A DNA stretch of 64,000 nucleotides, taken from contig NZ_WJXB01000008.1 of the NCBI RefSeq assembly GCF_009664975.1, forward strand, positions 1-64,000, in the 5' to 3' direction. A program made the position numbers and the translations under genes. Shown piece by piece: positions 57,367 through 64,000 of this stretch. The notes below the pieces were generated by a model. The model was given only the letters and a program-made list of their open reading frames with translations, searched no databases and was not told the origin of the DNA. The stretch's first letter is position 1. The number at the start of each line of letters is the position of its first letter. The DNA comes from Paenibacillus monticola. Lineage in GTDB: Bacteria; Bacillota; Bacilli; Paenibacillales; Paenibacillaceae.

Positions 57367-58514
57367 AGGGAACAGGCATAGAAGAGATTTTGAACAGAAG
57401 AATAGCCTCACCAGTTCCCTTGGGTAGCTATCCCTCGTCAGATGTTACATTTCTGTTAAAGGATCTTAGCGCGGTTACACTGGAGCGAGGTACGGCAGAA
57501 CGGGAGGAAGCGATTCAATCCGGTACACATTATTCCGAGATGCTTCCTGTTGAATATCAGCCAACAGAGCAATATATTGAACTGTTCCATGAGACGTTAC
57601 AGCAATCAGCGGAGAAAGTCGCATTGGCTGTAGCCGTCGTTTCCGAAATGATTGTCGCTCAGAGGAAACCTAACTGTGTACTCGTTTCTTTGGCCAGAGC
57701 GGGAACGCCGATAGGTGTACTGATTAAGCGTTATATAGCGGAGCGATACGGAAGAGATTTGCCGCATTATAGCATCTCTATCATCCGAGGCAAAGGTATC
57801 GATGAGAATGCAATTCTCTACATGCTGCAACAGCATGGACTGGATGCTGACCTGCAGTTTATCGATGGCTGGACAGGAAAAGGAGCCATCCGTCAGGTAT
57901 TAATCGAAGCTTGCAACAGCCTCGATAAGAAATATGGCATTCGCCTGAATGATGATTTGGCTGTGTTGGCCGATCCCGGGAATTGCTCTGGAACCTTTGG
58001 GACAAGAGAGGATTACCTGATTCCAAGTGCCTGCCTGAACTCTACGGTATCGGGTTTGATGAGCCGCACAGTACTGCGGGATGATCTAATCGGACCCGAA
58101 GAATTCCATGGGGCGAAGTTTTATAAGGATTGGCTGGATACGGATTTATCCAATGTTTTTATTGAAGCTATCTGTCCTTATTTCCCTTCGGTCACAGAAG
58201 AGGCTTTGAAGATTGCCGATGAGATGCTGAAGTCTCCACCAGAGATTACCTGGGCAGGGCTTCGTGACATTAAGAGTATTCAGGAAACCTTCGGTATAGC
58301 TGATATTAATCTGGTTAAACCTGGAGTAGGAGAAACGACTCGGGTGCTGCTGCGCAGAGTACCTTGGAAAATTCTTGTCGATACTATGGATAATCCGAAT
58401 CTACGGCATATTCTACTGCTCGCTGAGGATCGGGGCGTACCCGTTGAGGTGTTTCCGGGACTAACGTATTCCTGCTGCGGAATTATTAAACCGCTGAAGG
58501 GAGAGAGTGAATGA
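57363..58514 (+). CDS. StiP-family (PRTase-like) protein of ter module
   Basis: 383 residues. LVSLARAGTPIGVLIKRY (about 107-124), YSISIIRGKGIDENAI, FIDGWTGKGAIRQVL and LADPGNCSGTFGTREDYLIPSACLNSTVSG (key part DPGNCSGTFGTREDYLIPSA) match the family called cysteine protease StiP in Pfam. Aravind and colleagues treat it as PRTase-related, as I recall. GWTGKGAI resembles a phosphoribosyl loop. It ends with an extra domain rich in PGVGETTRVLLRRVPW (PELOTA-like RNA-binding domain in related proteins). It overlaps neighbours by 4 bp on each side. Confidence 0.8.
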   Translation: MKGTGIEEILNRRIASPVPLGSYPSSDVTFLLKDLSAVTLERGTAEREEAIQSGTHYSEMLPVEYQPTEQYIELFHETLQQSAEKVALAVAVVSEMIVAQRKPNCVLVSLARAGTPIGVLIKRYIAERYGRDLPHYSISIIRGKGIDENAILYMLQQHGLDADLQFIDGWTGKGAIRQVLIEACNSLDKKYGIRLNDDLAVLADPGNCSGTFGTREDYLIPSACLNSTVSGLMSRTVLRDDLIGPEEFHGAKFYKDWLDTDLSNVFIEAICPYFPSVTEEALKIADEMLKSPPEITWAGLRDIKSIQETFGIADINLVKPGVGETTRVLLRRVPWKILVDTMDNPNLRHILLLAEDRGVPVEVFPGLTYSCCGIIKPLKGESE

Positions 58515-59344
58515 TCTACGCCAGTGATCTGGACCGTACGTTAATCTACTCCCTCAGTGCAATCGGTGTTCCGGAGGATTCGCCTGGTCTGGTTCCAGCC
58601 GAGATTATCGAGGGAAGAACTGTTTCTTACATTTCCAAGCAAACGCTGGACCAGTTGAAGGAGCTTACCTCAAGTATCATCTTCATGCCAGTTACTACGC
58701 GTACAATTCAGCAATACAAGCGGATTAACTTGTTTCAGGAAACAATAATCCCGGATTATGCTATTACGAGTAACGGTGGGAATATTCTGCACCGCGGGGT
58801 GATTGATAAGGACTGGAGAGCCTCTGTAGGCAGGCTGGTAGAGCGCGGCTCTGCTACGGCAGAGGAGGTTGAAGTGCTTGTCCGGTCTGTCGTGCGTGAA
58901 GAGTGGATGATTAGCGAACGGTATTGCGATGAGTTATTCTACACCTTTGTTGTGCATCGTGATCTGCTGCCTATGGATGAGATTACTCATCTGGCAGACC
59001 GGTTGTATAGCCTTGGCTGGAAAGTCTCCTTACAAGGTCGTAAGCTGTACGTTGTGCCCGTGGCTGTAAACAAAAGTGATGCTATTATTCATGTGCGGCG
59101 CACGGTTCATTCGGAGCCAATGGTGGCTTCAGGAGATTCCTTGCTGGATAAGGGACTGTTGGATAGTGCTGACTATTGTATTGCACCGTGTCATGGCGAA
59201 ATATTTGCGGAACAGCAGAGTGGCCTTGTAGAATCAAAGTATCTTTTTACGAAGCGGTCGGGTGTATTTGCCGGAGATGAGATTGTGCAGTATGTAAGCA
59301 ATATTTATAATAATTTAACAGCATTGGGAGTTGGGCCACAATGA
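58511..59344 (+). CDS. HAD-superfamily hydrolase of ter module
   Basis: 277 residues. HAD motif I SDLDRTLIYS (DxDxT) at the very start, motif II VTTRT, motif III Lys in AVNKSDAI and motif IV SGDSLLDKGLLDSADY. A cap inserted between motifs I and II/III makes it a C2-type phosphatase. It should remove phosphate from the product of the two PRTase-like enzymes, consistent with making a nucleoside rather than a nucleotide. ATGA overlaps on both sides (4 bp). Confidence 0.85.
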   Translation: MIYASDLDRTLIYSLSAIGVPEDSPGLVPAEIIEGRTVSYISKQTLDQLKELTSSIIFMPVTTRTIQQYKRINLFQETIIPDYAITSNGGNILHRGVIDKDWRASVGRLVERGSATAEEVEVLVRSVVREEWMISERYCDELFYTFVVHRDLLPMDEITHLADRLYSLGWKVSLQGRKLYVVPVAVNKSDAIIHVRRTVHSEPMVASGDSLLDKGLLDSADYCIAPCHGEIFAEQQSGLVESKYLFTKRSGVFAGDEIVQYVSNIYNNLTALGVGPQ

Positions 59345-60396
59345 AAAAGGTAAATATATATTTCAATCGCTGGTTTTCCGTGGCTTTTCATTACATGAAT
59401 CTCATCCGGAATAACGAGGACGGCATCCCGTTCCAAATATTCGCTACCCACCCCGATCCCCAGCATATGTCGCTGCAAGGCGCTGACGTTGCTGGAACTG
59501 AACCGGCCCTAAAAGGAATCGAATATGTCCAATTCTGTGTTGATTTTTGCCGCCGTAATGAGATCGATATTTTTATTCCACGTCTGCATATGCTGGATAT
59601 CGCTTTACATGCGCCTATGTTTGATGCCATTGGTACGAAGGTTCTGGTCTGTAGAGATCTTGATCTGTTAAAGAGCATTATGGATAAGGGCAGGTTCTAT
59701 GAAAATGTTACGGACAAAGGAATTATGATCATTCCTGATTATCATGTAGTTCGTACGGCAGAGCAATTTAAAGTTGCCTATCAGGATCTTGTAGCTAAAG
59801 GCCATCGTGTCTGCTTTAAGCCCACTGAAACTGAGGGTGGCTTAGGCTTTCGGATTATTGACAATGACCGCATTCCTCTGCAGGAATTATTCGGGCATGT
59901 GACGCCGTTGATTTCTTTTGATGAGGCTTATCGTATTCTTTCCGGTGAGGCTTTTTTTCCTGATCTGATGGTTATGGAGCTGCTGGAGGGTTATGAATAT
60001 AGTATAGATTGTCTGGCAGATGAGAATGGTAAACTGTTAGCTGCTGTGCCACGCCGCAAGGCAGGTGGGCGTCTGCGATTGATGGAGCATATTCCGGAGC
60101 TCGAGCTGATTGCTGCCCGAGTAGCGGAAACCTATAAAATCCCTTTTAATTTCAATATTCAAATGAAATATAGTGGTACAACTCCCAAACTGCTTGAGAT
60201 CAACCCTCGCATGTCCGGAGGTTTGCATATATCCTGTCTGTCTGGCATCAATTTCCCTTACCTGGCGGTCAAAAGCGCGCTCGGTGGCGAGGTTCAACCT
60301 GCTGGATTCGCAGATAATGTATTGGCCAGCCATGTGGAACAACCGTTAATTATGAGAATAAACGGTGAATCAGCTGTTCATGACACCGTGAATTGA
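59341..60396 (+). CDS. ATP-grasp ligase of ter module
   Basis: 351 residues. ATP-grasp signatures: FKPTETEGGLGFRIID (phosphate-binding loop), VMELLEGYEYSIDCLAD (nucleotide and metal), NFNIQMKYSG and LEINPRMSGGLHIS (E-x-N metal site). It should join a carboxylate to an amine or similar acceptor at ATP cost, probably the last step of the predicted metabolite. Starts within the stop of the HAD gene. It is the final gene of the tightly overlapping biosynthetic set. Confidence 0.88.
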   Translation: MKKVNIYFNRWFSVAFHYMNLIRNNEDGIPFQIFATHPDPQHMSLQGADVAGTEPALKGIEYVQFCVDFCRRNEIDIFIPRLHMLDIALHAPMFDAIGTKVLVCRDLDLLKSIMDKGRFYENVTDKGIMIIPDYHVVRTAEQFKVAYQDLVAKGHRVCFKPTETEGGLGFRIIDNDRIPLQELFGHVTPLISFDEAYRILSGEAFFPDLMVMELLEGYEYSIDCLADENGKLLAAVPRRKAGGRLRLMEHIPELELIAARVAETYKIPFNFNIQMKYSGTTPKLLEINPRMSGGLHISCLSGINFPYLAVKSALGGEVQPAGFADNVLASHVEQPLIMRINGESAVHDTVN

Positions 60397-60421
60397 GCGA
60401 CACCAAACAGATTCACAAGAG

Positions 60422-61138
60422 GTGAGAACCATTTTTTCTAAACTTAAAATAGTAATTTACGCCGGGGTTGGTTATGCAGCTGCTGTACTGACAAGCGCCT
60501 TTTTGCCGGAGATGCTCTCCTTGTTGTTGCCGGTTGCCGGCGCAGCATATGGTCTTGTGGGGGGCAGGCGCTCAAGAACCAACCTGCCAGCAGAGGTTCT
60601 TCCGGCAGGTCCTGAAGTGATATCCATCGCTCCAGGACCGGCGCCGCCCACTCCGGAGATAAGCAATCCAGTTGCTGGGAATACGGCACCAGTGGGTCAC
60701 TTGTCCGGTAATAAGGGGCACTCTGACTTCAAGATTGGACCGGAGTTCGCTCCGGTGGTCGAATACCTCAGTATTCTGGAGGATATGATTATTTCCGAAG
60801 GACAGCAGAATACGTTGGATAATGAAATTGTCGAGAAGTCGCTGGCATTGTTTGCCCGGCTTCAACGTGTAATTCCACTGCTGCAGGAGCTGGGAAATGC
60901 TGAGATTAATCATACGGTCCGGAGATTGATCCTAAAGGATCTGAATGGTGTCATTAATCCGTTCCTACGGCTTGGCGGCGAAGCAAAAACTAAGAACCGG
61001 AGAATGCTGCTGAATGGTCTGAAAGATGTCGATACCAAAATATCGGATATCGCATCGACGATCGAGCATAAAGACCTGATGGAACTTCAGACGAAGGCGG
61101 AACTGATTCATCAGCGATATAGCAGTTCCGAATTATAA
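60422..61138 (+). CDS. XpaC-family membrane-anchored protein
   Basis: 238 residues from GTG 60422. A strong AAGAGGTGAG lies exactly over that GTG, so the real start may be the ATT at 60431 (six bases downstream of the site), giving FSKLKIVIYAG. An N-terminal hydrophobic region (about 8-45) contains one or two membrane helices. A Pro-rich linker (about 60-100) precedes a helical XpaC domain (5-bromo-4-chloroindolyl-phosphate hydrolysis family, named from a B. subtilis phenotype). XpaC-TelA pairs (B. subtilis YceG/YceH context) co-occur in toxic-anion resistance loci. TelA follows 12 bp downstream. Confidence 0.82.
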   Translation: MRTIFSKLKIVIYAGVGYAAAVLTSAFLPEMLSLLLPVAGAAYGLVGGRRSRTNLPAEVLPAGPEVISIAPGPAPPTPEISNPVAGNTAPVGHLSGNKGHSDFKIGPEFAPVVEYLSILEDMIISEGQQNTLDNEIVEKSLALFARLQRVIPLLQELGNAEINHTVRRLILKDLNGVINPFLRLGGEAKTKNRRMLLNGLKDVDTKISDIASTIEHKDLMELQTKAELIHQRYSSSEL

Positions 61139-61150
61139 GGAGGGAAACCC

Positions 61151-62251
61151 ATGTCCACGCAGTTGATCCAATTGAAAAAAGAGGACGAGCAGAAAGTAGT
61201 CCAGGAGGCTTCTCAGCTGATTGAGAAGGTAGCCAAGACGGATACGGTTACACTGGATTCTTTGATGGATGAGATCGGTAAGCTTGGAGTAAAGACGCAG
61301 GAAAAAGCGGGACAAACCCTCAAGCTGCTGGATCGTCCAGTCAATGAATTGATGTCCGGCAAACGTGTCGAAGTACCGAATATGATTATGAAGCTGCGCA
61401 ATGAATGCGAGAATCTGCAGCAAAGTAAAAATGTAAGCTTTTTCGGCAAAATTCTGCGCAAGAGTCCGCTCAAAAACTACGTATATAAATATCAATCTGT
61501 CCGCACCAACATTGACGCTATTATTACCGGTCTGCGGGACGGCAGAGATAACCTAGAAGAGAGTATCGTAAACATGCGGCAGCTAAAACGCAGCTCCATG
61601 GAGGAAATTTACAACCTGCAAACCAAGATTTCTTTTGGCAACAAGCTAAAAGAGATGTTCGAGCTTGAGATCGCCAAGCCAGAAAATGAGCTGCGTAAAA
61701 CGTATCTGGAGCGTGGCCTGCGTAAAGTAATGGTTCGCATCCAGTCCATGACCGAAATGATTCTGCTCTACAATCAAGCGATTGCTGCCACAGATATCAT
61801 CAATGATAATAACGACAAGCTGATTGATTCCGTAAACAATGCTATTGATAAAACCTCTAATCTGATCACTGTATCGGCAATGATTGCGATGTCCCTGGCT
61901 GACCAAGAGAACGTTATTTCTGCTGTCGAAGCCACGAATAAGACAATTGAGGATCAGTTCAAAGAAAATGCACGTCTACTCCGCACCACTACGGAGAAAA
62001 CAACGGAGCTGCTCTCTAAGCCCTCCATGTCTTTAGAGGCCGTCAATCAGGCCATTGGCGATTTGCTGAGTGCATTGGATACTTCTGAACAGTCCAACCG
62101 CCGTATTATTGAGAGCTGTCAGGATTATACATCCAAGATGACAACGATCAATACGCAGCTGAGCAATCGTTTAGGGATTAACGAAGCCCAGCAGCCTGAG
62201 GCTCTGAAGCAAGGTGGCACGGACAATCAACTGAGCAATTTCCTCAACTAA
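61151..62251 (+). CDS. telA: TelA/KlaA-family toxic anion resistance protein
   Basis: 366 residues, almost entirely helical: KKEDEQKVVQEASQLIEKV, RDNLEESIVNMRQLKRSSMEEIY, ELRKTYLERGLRKVMVRIQSMTEMILLYNQ. This pattern belongs to the toxic anion resistance family (TelA, KlaA, B. subtilis YceH). Soluble, coiled-coil rich. GAAGGAGG precedes the ATG. It probably works with XpaC at the membrane. Original phenotypes were tellurite and antimicrobial resistance; mechanism unknown. Last gene of the ter cluster; no clear terminator follows. Confidence 0.92.
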   Translation: MSTQLIQLKKEDEQKVVQEASQLIEKVAKTDTVTLDSLMDEIGKLGVKTQEKAGQTLKLLDRPVNELMSGKRVEVPNMIMKLRNECENLQQSKNVSFFGKILRKSPLKNYVYKYQSVRTNIDAIITGLRDGRDNLEESIVNMRQLKRSSMEEIYNLQTKISFGNKLKEMFELEIAKPENELRKTYLERGLRKVMVRIQSMTEMILLYNQAIAATDIINDNNDKLIDSVNNAIDKTSNLITVSAMIAMSLADQENVISAVEATNKTIEDQFKENARLLRTTTEKTTELLSKPSMSLEAVNQAIGDLLSALDTSEQSNRRIIESCQDYTSKMTTINTQLSNRLGINEAQQPEALKQGGTDNQLSNFLN

Positions 62252-62344
62252 GGGATCCTATTTGCGCAAGTATTCATTCATAAATCCGCACTTTCACACA
62301 TAAGTTGTCACAAGACTACATGTGGAGAAGGTGAGGATAGGCAT

Positions 62345-62437
62345 ATGACTCTGGGATGCTTGATACTTGTGCTTATCATCGTAGCCAGCAGTGAGAAAGC
62401 AGAAGCTATTGCAGAACTGAATGATGACAGCTCCTAA
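62345..62437 (+). CDS. Possible 30-residue membrane peptide
   Basis: An ATG behind GAGAAGGTGAGGAT encodes MTLGCLILVLIIVASSEKAEAI then AELNDDSS: one predicted membrane helix (about residues 2-16) and an acidic tail. Nothing comparable is known to me. The good ribosome binding site is the main support, and chance cannot be excluded for so short a frame. Confidence 0.3.
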   Translation: MTLGCLILVLIIVASSEKAEAIAELNDDSS

Positions 62438-62503
62438 CGCAATTATTTCAAATTTAAATGAGTTCTCCGACACTTCGTGATTCAAGCAATTTCCAACGGT
62501 GTA

Positions 62504-62521
62504 TTGGGTATAATAACCCAA
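62504..62521 (+). promoter_or_regulatory. Palindromic -10 region before the FNT gene
   Basis: TTGGGT-ATAATA-ACCCAA (62504-62521) is a perfect inverted repeat that contains a TATAAT (62509-62514). No good -35 lies 17 bp upstream, so the promoter would need an activator, or the palindrome may be an operator. Confidence 0.4.
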
Positions 62522-62576
62522 GGGCTGACCCATTAGCTCTACTCGTTGAAAATACCACTTTTGGAGCGGAGGTCAC

Positions 62577-63365
62577 ATGGAGAACGAGGCGTTGCTGCAG
62601 GTAGAACGATTGGCTCTCAAGAAACAGAAGATTTATCGGCAAAGCGTATTTCGTTATATTGCCAGGGCCATGCTAGCCAGTATGTTTATCGGATTCGGTG
62701 TAATTGTAGCGTTCAAGACAGGCAACTTCTTCTATATGGAGCAATCACCGATGACTTATCCGATGGCTGCGATAACGTTTGGTGCAGCTATTATTCTGAT
62801 CTCATACGGTGGCGGTGATCTGTTTACTGGAGATACGTTTTATTTCACTTATGCCGCATTAAGGCGCAAGATGCAATGGACCGAAGTCGTTCGGATGTGG
62901 GTAATCAGCTATATCGGAAACATTCTCGGTGCGGCTGCTTTTGCATTGTTGATCTATTTAACAGGGCTGTTTTATGACTCCAATGTAAATGGATTTTTGC
63001 TCAATGTGGTGGCTCATAAGATGGAGGCTCCTGCGATACAGTTGTTCTTCCGGGCTATTCTTTGTAACTGGCTAGTCTGTCTGGCTTTTTTCGTTCCGAT
63101 GTCGATGAAAGGCGACGGAGCCAAGATGTTTGCGATGGTCTTGTTTGTATTCTGCTTCTTTATCTCCGGTTATGAGCATAGTATTGCGAATATGTGTACC
63201 TTCGCTATCGCGCTGGTGCTTGATCATCCCGGAACCATATCGTGGGGTGGTGTAGTGCACAATCTTGTGCCTGTAACTCTGGGTAATCTAATTGGCGGCG
63301 GTGTCTTGATGGGGGTTATGTACTACTATGTGAATAAGCCCTTTTTGGATGATGAGCAGCATTAA
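62577..63365 (+). CDS. Formate/nitrite transporter (FNT) family protein
   Basis: 262 residues, six membrane helices in the aquaporin-like FNT fold. The family pattern is visible: FRYIARAMLASMFIGFGVI, GGGDLFTGDTFYF (Omega-loop region) and WLVCLAFFVPMSMKGDGAKM, with the central His region GYEHSIANM. It forms a pentameric channel for formate, nitrite or hydrosulfide. The sequence does not decide which. GGAGGTCAC lies upstream. Single-gene transcript between a palindromic promoter region and a strong terminator. Confidence 0.92.
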   Translation: MENEALLQVERLALKKQKIYRQSVFRYIARAMLASMFIGFGVIVAFKTGNFFYMEQSPMTYPMAAITFGAAIILISYGGGDLFTGDTFYFTYAALRRKMQWTEVVRMWVISYIGNILGAAAFALLIYLTGLFYDSNVNGFLLNVVAHKMEAPAIQLFFRAILCNWLVCLAFFVPMSMKGDGAKMFAMVLFVFCFFISGYEHSIANMCTFAIALVLDHPGTISWGGVVHNLVPVTLGNLIGGGVLMGVMYYYVNKPFLDDEQH

Positions 63366-63410
63366 GTGGAAGAACAGAGGTTACTAGTTAGTACTTACGG
63401 TTATAGGCTT

Positions 63411-63438
63411 CGCCCCCTGTAGGGGGCGGGGTTTTTTT
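63411..63438 (+). terminator. Terminator of the FNT gene
   Basis: CGCCCCC (63411-63417) pairs with GGGGGCG (63422-63428), followed by a run of seven T. Confidence 0.85.
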
Positions 63439-63489
63439 GAAAAGATAAGAATTTATAGGTTTCACATGATAACTTATCCATATATTTCT
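63439..63489. repeat. Dispersed intergenic palindromic repeat, copy 3
   Basis: AGATAAGAATTTATAGGTTT and CACATGATAACTTATC match copy 1 (10762-10810) closely; the outer arms have drifted. It again lies directly after a terminator and before a convergent gene. Confidence 0.7.
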
Positions 63490-63529
63490 CGATTTATCTC
63501 CTGACTATAGAGAATATGAGACTATCAAG

Positions 63530-63970
63530 TCAGTGCATGTTCCAATAGATAGGGGCCTTGTCACCAAGCGTACCTTCCAGTGAGCCGCCCTCCTTACGCC
63601 AATATTCAATGCCGCCTATCATCTCCTTAACCGGATAGCCTAATGCAGCAAGTTTTGCAGCCGCTTTGCTTGCTCCGTTACAGGCCGGCCCCCAGCAATA
63701 CAGGACTAGGACATCTCCTTTAGGAAATACCAGGGTGGAACGTTTAATCTGTCCGAAGGGGAGGGACAAGGCGCCCGGCAGGTGGGCTTCCTCATAAGAC
63801 TGTGCATCACGGACATCAATGATTGTGAATCCGATAATGCCCTCCTGCAAATCGAATGCGACATCGGCAATATCGGTTTCATACCGACCTTTGGCTGTGA
63901 AATATTCTACTGCTTCTTCAGGCCGCGCGGCTGGTGTACTAAGCACCTGTGTTTTAGGTTTGATCTTCAT
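63530..63970 (-). CDS. Rhodanese-like sulfurtransferase
   Basis: 146 residues, single rhodanese domain. IIDVRDAQSYEEAHLPGALSLPFGQI is the typical N-terminal half. The active-site loop is YCWGPACNGASKAA with persulfide Cys 92. It should move sulfane sulfur between thiols. About 45 extra residues precede the domain. No signal peptide. AGGAGG lies upstream of the ATG at 63970. The sulfur-linked neighbour nearby is only the FNT channel, some of which carry hydrosulfide, so a functional link is speculative. Confidence 0.92.
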   Translation of the reverse strand: MKIKPKTQVLSTPAARPEEAVEYFTAKGRYETDIADVAFDLQEGIIGFTIIDVRDAQSYEEAHLPGALSLPFGQIKRSTLVFPKGDVLVLYCWGPACNGASKAAAKLAALGYPVKEMIGGIEYWRKEGGSLEGTLGDKAPIYWNMH

Positions 63971-64000
63971 CGTAGAGCCTCCTAAAAGTTTGAGTTTCTG

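Noticed and set aside
1..64000. Prophage, integrated plasmid or CRISPR array
   Set aside because: Apart from the partial IS1182 element, the MITE-like element and small dispersed repeats, I saw no integrase, phage structural gene, replication gene, tRNA attachment site or regularly spaced repeat array.

Overview
The window looks like chromosomal DNA of a Paenibacillus-type, endospore-forming member of the Bacillota. The reasons are the Spo0E-family and spore-coat-associated genes, the YheC/YheD ATP-grasp protein, several MarR/two-component/ABC cassettes, strong AGGAGG-type ribosome binding sites, sigma-A promoters of the TTGACA-17-TATAAT type, a SigW-type ECF promoter, GTG/TTG starts and intermediate GC. 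The genus is inferred from overall character; nothing in the window proves it.

Layout. 1-1118: the end of an IS1182-family insertion sequence, cut by the window edge. 1180-5211: a small secreted protein, then an OmpR-type response regulator, its sensor kinase and a beta-propeller lipoprotein. 5271-10216: a MarR-led sulfur cluster (arylsulfotransferase plus an Ssu/Tau-like ABC importer) behind a promoter/operator and what looks like a transcription attenuator. 10252-12048: a second MarR and an alpha/beta hydrolase sharing related operators. 12181-17065: a Pot/Fbp-type ABC importer with a phosphodiesterase-superfamily enzyme. 17616-17824: a MITE-like element.

17832-22607: two divergent transcripts leave one 200 bp intergenic region with back-to-back promoters. 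Leftward run a GT4 glycosyltransferase, an alpha/alpha-barrel protein and a GDP-mannose pyrophosphorylase. Rightward run an XRE regulator and a DUF1861 protein, the family related to the Leishmania beta-1,2-mannan (mannogen) transferase/phosphorylases. I read this as a candidate bacterial mannogen-like reserve or cell-surface mannan system. 22619-34233 holds L25/Ctc, a UvrD-type helicase, a DUF6492 protein, a second GDP-mannose pyrophosphorylase with a cupin domain, a Cof-type HAD phosphatase, DUF445, a NifI1-like PII protein, a CotSA-like glycosyltransferase, a YheC/D ATP-grasp protein and a secreted coiled-coil protein with an attenuated leader.

34382-44374: a five-PAS hybrid histidine kinase coupled to a C39-like cysteine peptidase, a CcpA-type controlled pullulanase, and a compact quorum-sensing locus. 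That locus has an HTH-TPR (RRNPP-type) receptor, two tandem 46-residue secreted pro-peptide genes and a Spo0E-family phosphatase gene, arranged by a visible tandem duplication. A stand-alone gltD follows. 44503-49842: a YfcE-like phosphatase, agmatine deiminase and N-carbamoylputrescine amidase (putrescine synthesis), an SDR remnant, and a polar amino acid ABC importer behind a GlnR/TnrA box.

49996-62251: a complete ter stress cluster: TerB, four TerD-type genes, TerC, then CitE-like lyase, PRTase-TRSP, StiP-type protein, HAD phosphatase, ATP-grasp ligase, XpaC and TelA. A textbook SigW promoter precedes the first terD. Its five-enzyme module is predicted in the literature to make a nucleoside-like metabolite that, as far as I know, has not been identified. 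The window ends with a formate/nitrite transporter and a rhodanese. I saw no rRNA, tRNA or CRISPR array.
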